Shown here in pieces: positions 21,801 to 29,229 of a DNA stretch of 64,000 nucleotides (positions are counted from its first letter, which is position 1; each line of letters starts with the position of its first letter). The notes under the pieces are model-generated. The model was not told the origin of the DNA, made no database searches, and saw only the letters and a program-made list of their open reading frames with translations. This stretch comes from Nakaseomyces glabratus (taxonomy: Eukaryota > Ascomycota > Saccharomycetes > Saccharomycetales > Saccharomycetaceae), in the NCBI RefSeq assembly GCF_010111755.1, contig NC_088954.1:434001-498000 (forward strand), given 5' to 3'. The position numbers were made by a program, and so were the translations under genes.

Positions 21801-23252
21801 TCTACATCGCAGCAATATTGTTCAGTTTATGCAATTGTTCAAGACCTGCTAGCATTTGCATCAAGTGCTGACGAAAAAATTGAGAAACTATCGAGAAACT
21901 TAATTGAAGATGAAATTAGAAATAGTCTAGAAAGCTTAGATATTTCTCATATAACGAATCTCCAAGACAGAGTTAGAAACATGTACCATGTGCGTGCGTA
22001 TATGAAGCTCAATGAGCCCTCAACTTATAATGAGTTTTTGCCTCTGATTAACTTTGAAGCTCAGGTTAGCATCATTAAGTTAACTTTACTAATGACTGCT
22101 ATAAAAGAAACGTACAATAAACTGGGTAGTAATGATACTTCCAACCCTCAAAAGCTTGTATGGCAAATTAGTACAGAAGATCTAATTTGGGAGCTCTTCG
22201 ACGAAAAGAAATCACCCTTTGTAACAATTGGTTTGGGACCATCAAAGTTTATAAGAGTTGAAACATCAGATGGGAATAACACAAATGTTGTTTCAATCAA
22301 TAGTTTGAAATGCTTTAATCAACAGGAAAATCCAATATTTTCAGAGCTTTTTGCTCCAGATTTTCAGCATTCGCATTATCATAAAGATATGCCAATGGTA
22401 GAGATATCATGGGTGATGGGAAATCCTATTGGTGGTATCAGCGACCTGAATGACCTAACGGTTATTTTGCAGCCTAGTATTTTCAAAATGGATCACAAGA
22501 CCGGGGATCATTTGATGAGTTATCTATTTCCTGATGTGAATTCAGCTAATGTTGAATCGGATGACTCACTCTCGATTAGTTTGCCTAGGAAGTCTAATTC
22601 ATCTATTGTTTCTCCTGCTCCTGCGATCTCGTATTATGGAATGAGTTCCATCCTTAGTGCACCGAGAGATTCAGGATCATGGGATGTTAGCAGTATTAAA
22701 GCTTTATCTGCATCTGGTTCAGGTAGAAGCCCTTCCCCGGAAGATGATAAAATTGATAGACAATTTTTGAATATAAACGAGATGGTACAAAGATCTGGTG
22801 AGTATTTTACTGTGCGTAACATAAAGATAAAGCATACTTACATGTCTGTATCATACAAAGGATCGCGTGCAATATTCACTGATGTCAATAAGCTTAAAAT
22901 TAAGGTGCCGACCTTGAGGTACCATAATAAGATATGGTCAAGAGATGAATTATTCGATGCCATCAAAAAAGATGTTGTTCGTATTGTTATTCAACATTTA
23001 GGAAGTATCATTGGCAATAAATTCCTGCCCCATAAAAAGGAAGACAAAAAAAGTATTAAAAAAAAATACACTGAAATGCTAAAGTCCGATGAAGCTCTGA
23101 ATCCTGAATTGGCTGGAACAATTAGCAATAGAAGAACGTTGACAAGTTCCTCCAGCAAAACCACAACTGACGATAATATTGACTCAATTTTGTTCGAGGG
23201 TGACTCGAGCCCTATTGCTTTCTACCCTGGCCCTTCGTCGAATAAGCAGTAA
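15810..23252 (+). CDS. HOB2: Bridge-like lipid transfer protein of the Hobbit/FMP27 family (YPR117W orthologue)
   Basis: 2480 residues, one uninterrupted frame, close to YPR117W of S. cerevisiae (2489). Hobbit/BLTP2 proteins are rod-like repeating beta-groove proteins at ER-plasma membrane contact sites that are thought to channel lipids. The N-terminus has a hydrophobic ER anchor (about residues 10-38). Family signatures are visible: GFWDK with FRFIVHGRW near residue 1203, FWPPWIPLEMCYDG near 1933 (WPPW domain), and a charged coiled coil near 1617-1680. The C-terminus is Ser-rich and basic. S. cerevisiae has two members, FMP27/HOB1 (YLR454W) and HOB2 (YPR117W); the flanks RRG8 and MRI1 assign this gene to the YPR117W track. 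Confidence 0.94.
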   Translation: MIELISVHNVLQLLHIAFKVLVAEVLLQAFIWLVLSFFNLPIKAFSFGVLLGPAIRNVLVQFKGVKLTVRSITLRASLQPSIIFNSINVTLSDVIDKGDNDTDQNAPAVPRVRIKMNSWQLWLVNILTKFQFYFANVYITLADNHMIKVDLVSASISKVGKDTTNIEFFAHEIEKGDEFTMNHVIYMLSFKTNRAKDDEEKGIVIELYEWNSYLKTTNTVIDYHSYQKKYYRVPKSVAPEVAEDSKLSSTPQSFDDSIIHKIIDMNRHLIKRLRIIDVKIENIDVVFCPSFKISVSSFQFCLKSMNKTEKRSVWELVEFNSSIWEEYEITLSMNSIICESGPDTCLRLPLVNILITTDCMAHYTNGVPFENLKIVTTINVINPSFFTTSEQVLKLLKTFLIKGNTESKNEDTLNSFPIDNFRMDKFPSFTLEYSFSNFTSTIGLSNEEDLNLSLFNVQAIICHSSVVDELSIPEMTLEKVQWSFIKSSSPKKEFSNYIKIVGLSISYLRSSHLADVPPLSIPLCGLERLDTFIEDVFSKNSRVNSTLRHFSLTLDSLKVVDKLSGFMSKINSVMHDNVSNKNENMPDLESHKGTSIKRKRGLAKLINDLNWTLRFRFKDVTISLIVSGFLPKYLDPIDNADLNLTDIDRGIKITFKESLLLIDNDGKRFSLFNATLSRIIDNINKESEVGGIFVLNDFVVYQPKNSNDISIKLPLVHMKFDVSTLWLIFFLKSIWERYSVTMLNASKEKVKKIKKPTMRKTLRIQANEINIHVMLMSGNPIVFAIEDLNFDSLSMMVSLQNFRLLCKSVYITKIPVLVNLMQIRDLSVDLKKLGEHSAVPITTSLIHFQTEYHLRLYIIIDDIITMFKSYKQIHLAFSNILYYRRLYPSRMFAAKIPKINFSVEKFLIDIEEDPFEQELGLIYKVGVSEQRERIRKEVEFDNEVRRLKEMTPEEQEEFLSRVNNYPYRGRMSENYYIQQARMRLLEHFSTSWIVRYRKAKLLHHQAPYHVEEKRYIDTKYYVYSKERVITTANLIIDNLMLNIGPPSFPVENHMDFIHKYGKGVPKSMEYTLLIMMGMNIYSDLFELNLRDYPIPVMSFSQVKTDGDIVFAEKMPIEDSHRSIFVPFVKSASAVPYNIHNSFYGSHIIRTLNSIKIYYNLNSRTEAATPSFLTWGKSLQPAFESLMLWFDYLTKPPLDPSEKLGFWDKFRFIVHGRWVFKFEKDSSFHLHIKGSYDPYKIADDGAGVSFCWSDNTAVKIHDSSDPKNFLVIDSSRFLLAIRDFTEVDKFEKIFMKLHGNVTWKMGLLFEQGNYEKIGEEDREAPSRPHYDVDLVNPISVRNKSTHDSYSGFRSRFIHMSFGVYSYGANAYNNMFIAPNSFALFLRWWNLFHQYTSGPIRQGPLFTELVQNKNKFGKALFTIKYQLHLEPLIISHTLRHMSSEYSSFEGKNVIFTGLKGRVSSLKMDFHQKRIKLAHIYEKLELTNSVWKFRMFEGEMDCCDADVRIIAAEFAQSKIDDILSGMKKSEIIDRESPQKPLSTGNDEWFDLHDYHDVDHVPLDSEPVDFKAEPLLYSPRMSYFRKINEDGFPVSYPFGDEDSHVCLIGRNHPESTQKMLARERKLEIETRLSEIESEFKDFECSKMTESHKYKLKELQSERHELKHSLHIIHNILRDLRLSEEISRIYTNDDLESSIGSGVSSVSSGRNTNNEAALLRTNTIESFVSMRKNSSVNAVSSYDNRFMLHNIHLKINKSITHHLLDYIHNWYERKSMRFFMTYKSICIVEELLKLSLKGTKSRFQEYGSLSEFFKTSNAEFIEQFDRLNREVSNDSYEAIDSFLFRLVSPQVQIRSDCEPNDALILSARDIEVGIIDINQIYGENGKRLPTDVDTIVETRYCVVSKDLQLFALFKNDLIKHGARGFKSHGYGLEENSTFWPPWIPLEMCYDGSLLEKNVVLRRRSMYLTFTAPNSLYFSQRNDQNIVTTCSNIRIAFPGLLVTSTSQQYCSVYAIVQDLLAFASSADEKIEKLSRNLIEDEIRNSLESLDISHITNLQDRVRNMYHVRAYMKLNEPSTYNEFLPLINFEAQVSIIKLTLLMTAIKETYNKLGSNDTSNPQKLVWQISTEDLIWELFDEKKSPFVTIGLGPSKFIRVETSDGNNTNVVSINSLKCFNQQENPIFSELFAPDFQHSHYHKDMPMVEISWVMGNPIGGISDLNDLTVILQPSIFKMDHKTGDHLMSYLFPDVNSANVESDDSLSISLPRKSNSSIVSPAPAISYYGMSSILSAPRDSGSWDVSSIKALSASGSGRSPSPEDDKIDRQFLNINEMVQRSGEYFTVRNIKIKHTYMSVSYKGSRAIFTDVNKLKIKVPTLRYHNKIWSRDELFDAIKKDVVRIVIQHLGSIIGNKFLPHKKEDKKSIKKKYTEMLKSDEALNPELAGTISNRRTLTSSSSKTTTDDNIDSILFEGDSSPIAFYPGPSSNKQ

Positions 23253-23835
23253 CTTAGACAGATGATCACCATTTATAGACTACACCACTATATAAAATTA
23301 AATTGCATACATATATTCATTTTATTAAAAATAAATTATTATCCGTTTTTAGTCTTATTGTTGTGGAATTTTAGTGTGACTTACTATTTTATTATACACA
23401 ATGGTTGTTATATATACAATGCTGCTTCTGTATCGTGAAATGCAAACATAATAACTGCCTGATGACCAAACAATATTGAATATAAATCCCACCACGATAT
23501 CCGTCATATGATACGATTTTGCAATATTACTATAAACTTTATTTTTTCGTTTCCATTTCTTCGAAGAACTCATCCTTGTTAGCTCAGTTGGTAGAGCGTT
23601 CGGCTTTTACGTCAACGAGGACAACCGAAATGTCAGGGGTTCGAGCCCCCTATGAGGAGTTCTTCTATTTTTTTATTTTTTGAATATTACCATTGTGTCA
23701 AAACAATGTATCAATTGCTATCTATAAATCCATTTCAATGCTTCCAGTTACATTATATTGATGTAATCTATAATAATCTTTAGTTGGATTGTTACAGGTA
23801 TAGTATTTTTTACATATTTTTCTGTTGATATTAGT
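23253..23835. other. HOB2-MRI1 convergent gap with tRNA-Lys
   Basis: 583-bp AT-rich 3'-3' interval with the intron-containing tRNA-Lys gene in the middle. No other element seen. Confidence 0.5.
23573..23659 (+). tRNA. tK(UUU): tRNA-Lys (UUU) with a 14-nt intron
   Basis: Mature cloverleaf of 73 nt: acceptor TCCTTGT with ATGAGGA, D-arm GCTCAGTTGGTAGAGC, anticodon stem TTCGG/CCGAA, anticodon TTT, T-arm AGGGGTTCGAGCCCCCT. The anticodon loop is interrupted after A37 by an intron (CGTCAACGAGGACA, 23610-23623). S. cerevisiae tK(UUU) genes also carry an intron here, which I recall as 23 nt, so this is short. A T-run just downstream (about 23669-23673) fits Pol III termination. Confidence 0.96.
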
Positions 23836-25083
23836 TCAGTGTAATGCTGATAAGTCAAAATTTCCATTTTCATTCTTTGTAAAGACACCAACTTCGGTGA
23901 CAATACCGTCAATGTATTCAAAAGAGGTAATGTCGAAGGCAGGATTCCATACATTAATATTTTCTGGAGCAATTCCAACTTTGGCAGTTATAGGTTCGTT
24001 CTTCTCATCAAGAATTGGTTTGTTTGTCTGCATGTCAACAGCGGAACCCGTGACTATCTTGAACTCATTTGCATTTCTTTCTTCAACAATAATATCCTTA
24101 CCTTCTTCTGTAACCTTGTCAATTGTGGTTCTTGGAGCTACCACAAAGAATTTAATGCCAAACTGCTTACAAATAATAGCCAGTTGGAGAGTACCAATTT
24201 TATTGGCGGTATCACCATTTCTTACAATTCTATCGGCACCTACAAATGCAGCTTTGATTGGTATCTTACTGGTCATAATTTTGTATGCAATTGAGCTATC
24301 TGGTATAAGTGTAGCGGGGATATCGTCGTGAACTAGTTCGTAGGCCGTTAATCTTGATCCTTGGTTATATGGTCTAGTTTCAAGAGGGAAAACTTGTACC
24401 ATTTTGGGTGAACTTTCGGTAAGTTTGACCTTCTTATTAGGATTTCCCTCTTGGGTTTTGCTTTTAGAATCATTCCACAAAGACCTGATGACACCAAGTG
24501 CGGTACCATAACCAGAGGTGGCAAGAGAGCCGGTGTTACAGATGGTAAATACAGCAAAATCCTCATTGAAATTCTCCTTCTTCAATAAATTCAATAGAAA
24601 TTCGGCACCATTATCACCCATTCGCTTATTGTTAGCAAAATCATCATCGATAAGTTTGCAGACATAATCAAAAAGATTGTTCTTAAATGTCTGTAGATCG
24701 GAAGCAGAATCAAGAACAATCTTAATCTCATCCAATGCATTGGATAGGTTAATTGCAGTTGGTCTGCTACTTAGAAGAAAGGCCAATCTTTCATCAATCT
24801 TTGATCTGATGTTTTCCCAATCATTCAAGTTGTAGTAATATTGCGTCTTGCAGAATCCTTCAGAAAGAAGCAATTGGGACTCCATAAGAACAGACAAGGC
24901 ACCGACTATAGCAATAGCAGGAGCACCTCTGACTTGCATCTTCTTGATCACTGTAAAACCGTCATCGATTGTGTATATTGGGATGTATTTGGTTGTGTAA
25001 GGTAGCAATAACTGATCCAGCACACTCACTGAAACATTGTTGGGGTCATCTCTTTTGAAATCAATTGCTCTTAGTGCATTCAT
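23836..25083 (-). CDS. MRI1: Methylthioribose-1-phosphate isomerase
   Basis: 415 residues (S. cerevisiae about 411). Converts 5-methylthioribose-1-phosphate to 5-methylthioribulose-1-phosphate in the methionine salvage pathway; cytosolic, related to eIF2B alpha/beta/delta. Family motifs: VRGAPAIAIVGAL near residue 50 (substrate phosphate loop), ICNTGSLATSGYGTALGV with the catalytic Cys near residue 182, and GADRIVRNGDTANKIGT with the catalytic Asp near residue 284. The C-terminal EEGKDIIVEERNANEF and AFDITSFEYIDGIVTEVGV are typical. An insertion around residues 210-225 (SKSKTQEGNPNKKVK) is low-complexity. Position between YPR117W and CLB2 homologues is conserved; its orientation is inverted relative to S. 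cerevisiae, where MRI1 (YPR118W) points the same way as YPR117W and CLB2. Confidence 0.96.
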   Translation of the reverse strand: MNALRAIDFKRDDPNNVSVSVLDQLLLPYTTKYIPIYTIDDGFTVIKKMQVRGAPAIAIVGALSVLMESQLLLSEGFCKTQYYYNLNDWENIRSKIDERLAFLLSSRPTAINLSNALDEIKIVLDSASDLQTFKNNLFDYVCKLIDDDFANNKRMGDNGAEFLLNLLKKENFNEDFAVFTICNTGSLATSGYGTALGVIRSLWNDSKSKTQEGNPNKKVKLTESSPKMVQVFPLETRPYNQGSRLTAYELVHDDIPATLIPDSSIAYKIMTSKIPIKAAFVGADRIVRNGDTANKIGTLQLAIICKQFGIKFFVVAPRTTIDKVTEEGKDIIVEERNANEFKIVTGSAVDMQTNKPILDEKNEPITAKVGIAPENINVWNPAFDITSFEYIDGIVTEVGVFTKNENGNFDLSALH

Positions 25084-25233
25084 TGTTAGCTCAGTATTGT
25101 ATCTATTCTAAGTGATATAAAAAGCGTACGATAACTATTGATCAAAATACTACATATCATCTAAATTGTTCTTACTCAGCATTTTTATCATGTAACTGAA
25201 ACTCAAGCACTTTTTTTTTAGTGTTTGGTAAAG

Positions 25234-25267
25234 TGAAAAATTTCAGCGATGAGCATCAGCTCATCGC
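25234..25267 (-). promoter_or_regulatory. Paired, inverted PAC motifs plus RRPE upstream of MRI1
   Basis: TGAAAAATTTC (RRPE-like, from 25234) is followed by GCGATGAGC (25246-25254), ATCA, then GCTCATCGC (25259-25267). The two PAC nonamers form a perfect inverted repeat with a 4-nt spacer, about 163-186 bp before the MRI1 ATG. PAC (bound by Dot6/Tod6) and RRPE (Stb3) mark the ribosome-biogenesis regulon. Confidence 0.6.
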
Positions 25268-25749
25268 AAATCATAAAATATAAAATGCATTAAAAACACT
25301 ACATAAAATCCTACCGAATATGCATTCAGTACATCATACTGATTGTTATTTATGAGGTACCAGTTAAAAAAAGCTCTATATGGTCGGTCTAAGCAACGTT
25401 ATGGTTGGTGATTATAGCGTCTGGAACATATAAGTAGTTATGTTGACAGTATTTTTCTACATTATAAATCAAATCTAGTAGAACTATACACAAAGACGTG
25501 TTAGGGGGAGAATATCGAGGCCATACTAATATATTATATTGGCTTTATATTCGGTAAAAACTACTTCATCGATAAAGTGTTTTTGAATAAATACGAACTT
25601 CCACTAATAGCATACAGTTTTGGCTATAATAAATACTAAGATTAGTATTAGACATGTTGTGACTACTGGTTCTAGTTTTGGATAACACAATATAAAAATA
25701 AACTGCTTTTGCTCTTTCACGAGTGAAGAGTAAAAAAAATTGGAAACAA

Positions 25750-25831
25750 TGATACCCGCGGGGTTCGAACCCGCGCCTCCGAAGAGACCAGGACCTCGAC
25801 CTGGCGCCTTAGACCACTCGGCCAGAGTACC
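25750..25831 (-). tRNA. tL(GAG): tRNA-Leu (GAG)
   Basis: 82-nt class II tRNA on the minus strand: GGTACTC acceptor, GGCCGAGTGGTCTAAGGC D-arm, anticodon stem CCAGG/CCTGG around TCGAGGT (anticodon GAG), variable arm TCTCTTCGGA, T-arm CGCGGGTTCGAACCCGCG-type and 3' A discriminator. No intron. GAG-Leu is the rare isoacceptor retained as a single gene in S. cerevisiae. Downstream (leftward) A-run on the plus strand gives a T-tract for Pol III termination. Confidence 0.93.
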
Positions 25832-26016
25832 AAGGTGTCTTCCGTCTTGTTAGTGAGCAAAAACTCTCACTCGTAGTGTCAAAAGAAAATTAGAAATTGA
25901 AAAATATAATTTTAGCATATATATTATGAATTACCGCTACTTGCCCATATTTCAAATTAATTGTCACAATCAAAAATAACTCTTATCGTTGAAAATGGAT
26001 CAAAAGCAAATTGGCT

Positions 26017-26033
26017 TAAATTTATATTTTGTT
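26017..26033 (+). promoter_or_regulatory. Candidate replication origin core (extended ARS consensus)
   Basis: TAAATTTATATTTTGTT matches the 17-bp extended S. cerevisiae ARS consensus WWWWTTTAYRTTTWGTT at every position. It sits in a long AT-rich gene-free stretch, where origins are expected. An exact match is necessary but not sufficient in S. cerevisiae, and the species may differ in ORC specificity. Confidence 0.4.
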
Positions 26034-27380
26034 GATATACTTGTGTGATTTCATATGTATGCTTTTAGTATATGTTGAACAAGTCTGTCGCTAAAACATA
26101 AATCAAATAGTGTACAAATTAAAAAATGATATTTTCCTATGCGATTCAAGGCAATAATGATTGCTTCTAATAAGAAGAATTATTTACTGAAACCCTTCAG
26201 TAATACGAATTTTAATTTTTAGGCAATGCCAACTCAACACAATGGTTACAATACTTTTGATACAGGAATTATTCTTAGAAATGATTTATTAAGATAGCTT
26301 TTGCATAATATAAATTTCTACGTTGCGAAAAATCAATTGCTAATTGCTATTAAACAGCTTCGCAATAAGGTCATGGTCGCTCATGGCCACATATTTTTTT
26401 TTTACTAATTATGGTGTTATGAACACCATTTCAAATAAAGAGGGTAACTATAAATAAAAATAGTGCTGAGTATTATTCATAGAATACCTCCTCAAACAAA
26501 GTAAAAAATCTGCTGTTCTGCAGTACAGTTTCTGATTTGCAGTAAACAAAGTTGGTTGCAATTATGTTTTTATTTTTTATTTTTATTTTAGGTATTTGTT
26601 ATCCATTGCGATTGTTAAAATGCCTTAACATTGGAATATTGTTGACAGATTCTTTTGTTTACTTCTGTATACACCAACAGGTAGGTTTTCCCATAACAAT
26701 ATTAAGAAACCTTAATTCGATTGGATGACTAAAATTTTCAGAGAACAATCGTCAAGCATATTTTGGGTCACCTTATGCTTCCAGATAACTGAGCATAAAG
26801 CGTTGCCAGCATTCACCGAATTGCCCTTCGCACTCCTTCTCCGCCTTACAGCTCTGAATTTTCGAATATAGAGTTTACCGCATTCATTTACCACCATCAA
26901 TAAGCAAACAGACTAAACGCAATGATACTCATATTTCACGTGACGGTTTCCTCCCACCCTCTCCTCTACTCCATCTCCCTCGTATTTGCACGTCACTCTA
27001 AACATTCCCTGGGAAATTGTAAACAAAAAGAACTGATACAAATTCTCCACGGAGCTGTCTAAGCCCCACTTTCCTATTCGGGATCTTGTAGTCCTCAAAG
27101 CATAGAACGACTCACAGCAAAAAAGCAGCGTGCCTTTCGCACTGATCTCTGATTTCCACATTTTGCAAAACTTTCCATGTCCTGCGCTCTTTGTTTGCCC
27201 AGATTTTTCGGTGATCCCTGAGAACCTGAGAATCTGAGAAACCTAAGAATCACCCGTGCAAACGGCACTATAAATTGGTTTTGTTTATTTTTCTTTCTTT
27301 TCTTTTCTTTTTTTTTTGTTTCTCAACTTTGGTCCTCTGGAGCTCGCTTTTCCTAAACAGTACTGTGAAAATTAAAGAAA

Positions 27381-27406
27381 CTTCCTAAATCGGAAATAGG
27401 TAAACA
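27381..27406 (+). promoter_or_regulatory. Mcm1-Fkh2 composite element (CLB2-cluster type)
   Basis: CTTCCTAAATCGGAAA (27381-27396) matches the Mcm1 consensus TTWCCYAAWNNGGWAA at 15 of 16 positions. Two bases later GGTAAACA (27399-27406) matches the forkhead site. This spacing is the hallmark of G2/M CLB2-cluster promoters bound by Mcm1-Fkh2-Ndd1. A second GGTAAACAAA follows at 27435-27444. It lies about 1.8 kb before the CLB2 ATG, the only protein gene it faces on that side. Confidence 0.7.
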
Positions 27407-29229
27407 TTGTTCAGTATCCCTTATGGGTCGAAATGGTAAACAAAACCAATGAAGCTTATGCCTCTCTGCGGTGTTTCTTTTGACTATAGGTGTGTGAGGT
27501 ATAAACTTGTGTAGGACAGTTCAATGTTAGCGATGCCCACTTCCATCGGTAAGGAGCAAAGGTGTATAGCAAGACTACTGCTGCTCGGACAAGCCATCAT
27601 AGTTACTCTGCTCAGCCGGGAAGCGAATTAAACCCTGAAGTAGCCTGAGAGATAGCATGTATGGAGGAATTGAAGCATTGTTTCTGCCCTGGACAACAGT
27701 ATGTCGGGTGCTTTCTATACCAACTTTGTAATATTTCTACGTGTGCATATACGTATAATCATTTCTTTTATTTATTTTTACTTGATTGGTGTATGAATCA
27801 ATTACTTTCTTTCTCCCATTTGTCGAATCGTTTTTTTTGTTTATACGTTTTTCATCTCCATTGATGCACTGATCTCTCTATGCTTTGTTCTTCGTAGTAT
27901 ACCATTTCGGTTTGTTGTTGTTCCACTTAGATCAAGTACTCTGCTTTTTTGTACATCTCACCAATCGGTTAGCGGAGGATCATTGAATCAAGAAACCTTC
28001 GCATATCCCAGGCGAGTTTTCCCTTGCATTTCATTGTAAAGTATACCAAAACCTATTTATCACTGAATTGGGTAATTCATGCCACCCGAATTCAATAACA
28101 ATTGATCTGTAAGTCCTTCTAAAAAAAATTTTCTTTTTATCTAGTGAGATCATTAGAGTTGTTATTTTCATATTTTCATATTTTCATATTACCTGTTTTG
28201 TTATACTGAGGAGCTATAAGCTGTATAGTCGGGTTGGGAGAGTACTTCAAGGAGTGCTATTAATATTATTTCTTAGCCTTACTAAAAAATTTCCACTTGA
28301 ATACTAAGTTAACTTTTATTGATTGGCAAAATTTTCTGACACAGATAATAGCTTTAATATTTTTTTTAAGAATACAACTGCAATTAATTGCTATCTTTTG
28401 CTCCAGTCTTTTTTTGGATATCGACAACAATTCCTAAGAGCTTTACCAGCAAAGCCAACTGAGGTTCAAATAAAAACTCCATTGATTTTCAAAGCCTTAA
28501 ACTCTTTCCCTATTCTCTCCTTTCTCCAAGAGGATATCATTTACCAAGCAAGTTCCTTTATAAAGAGCATAGGCTGATCTTTTGAAATAAAAGAGTTGTT
28601 AATACCAGTTTTAAAGTGCAGAGATACTCATACACATCTGCTGGCCGGTTTAACAAGAACACAAACTTTGTTTATCTACCCTACTAGACATCCAGCTCAC
28701 AAGCACATTAATATTGCTTGTGCCAGATTTTACTTTGAGCAGACTGAATAGAATAGTTCATTTCGCAATAAGCCGATTAGAAAAGTTGAACTCACTGGTG
28801 AGATAGTCAAAAAAAAAAATCATATTACTATAACTTTCTCTAAAACTCTTTATTGCCTCTGGTCAGTATAGCCATATTCAATTCTATCAATTTCACAATC
28901 GTTTTTCATACTAGGACAAGTCTGAATAACATAAGACACAAAGACTTGACTGCATCGGATCCAACTTGATATAATTGAATCAAATCAACTAGCATATCTG
29001 CTAATCATTAAGCCTAAGAGACAGATTAAAAGTTTTGGTGATATAGAATTAAGGTATTATCCATCTTTACTGATTTTCAATAATTCTAGTCTCCACCACT
29101 GGCAAATTTAACGTCTCTTAATAATATCAAGGAACTGAAACAAATAATATAATATTCTTTCACTATTACTATAAAACCTTATTCAAAAGGGTAAATAAGC
29201 CACTCATTTCAACAAATCAATATCGATAG

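Larger units (their letters stand above)
25084..29229. other. 4.1-kb intergenic region upstream of CLB2
   Basis: The largest gene-free interval in the window. It holds the MRI1 promoter (to about 25270), tRNA-Leu (25750-25831), a perfect extended ARS consensus (26017-26033), a TCACGTGA (CACGTG 26937-26942), four GTAAACA forkhead-type sites (26542, 27019, 27400 and 27436), an Mcm1 box (27381-27396) and a threefold TATTTTCA repeat (28163-28186). Between about 26930 and 27660 the base composition is clearly more GC-rich than around it. The ORFs here are all short (under 90 codons) and unsupported. It probably acts as a long CLB2 regulatory region and leader; an unrecognised non-coding RNA cannot be excluded. 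Confidence 0.5.

Noticed and set aside
26937..26942. TCACGTGA as a centromere CDEI element
   Set aside because: No 80-90-bp AT-rich CDEII followed by a CCGAA-type CDEIII is found next to it or next to the other TCACGTGA copies.
27661..27864. 67-codon ORF in the CLB2 upstream region
   Set aside because: Short, low-complexity and aromatic-rich, without a homologue I can recognise.
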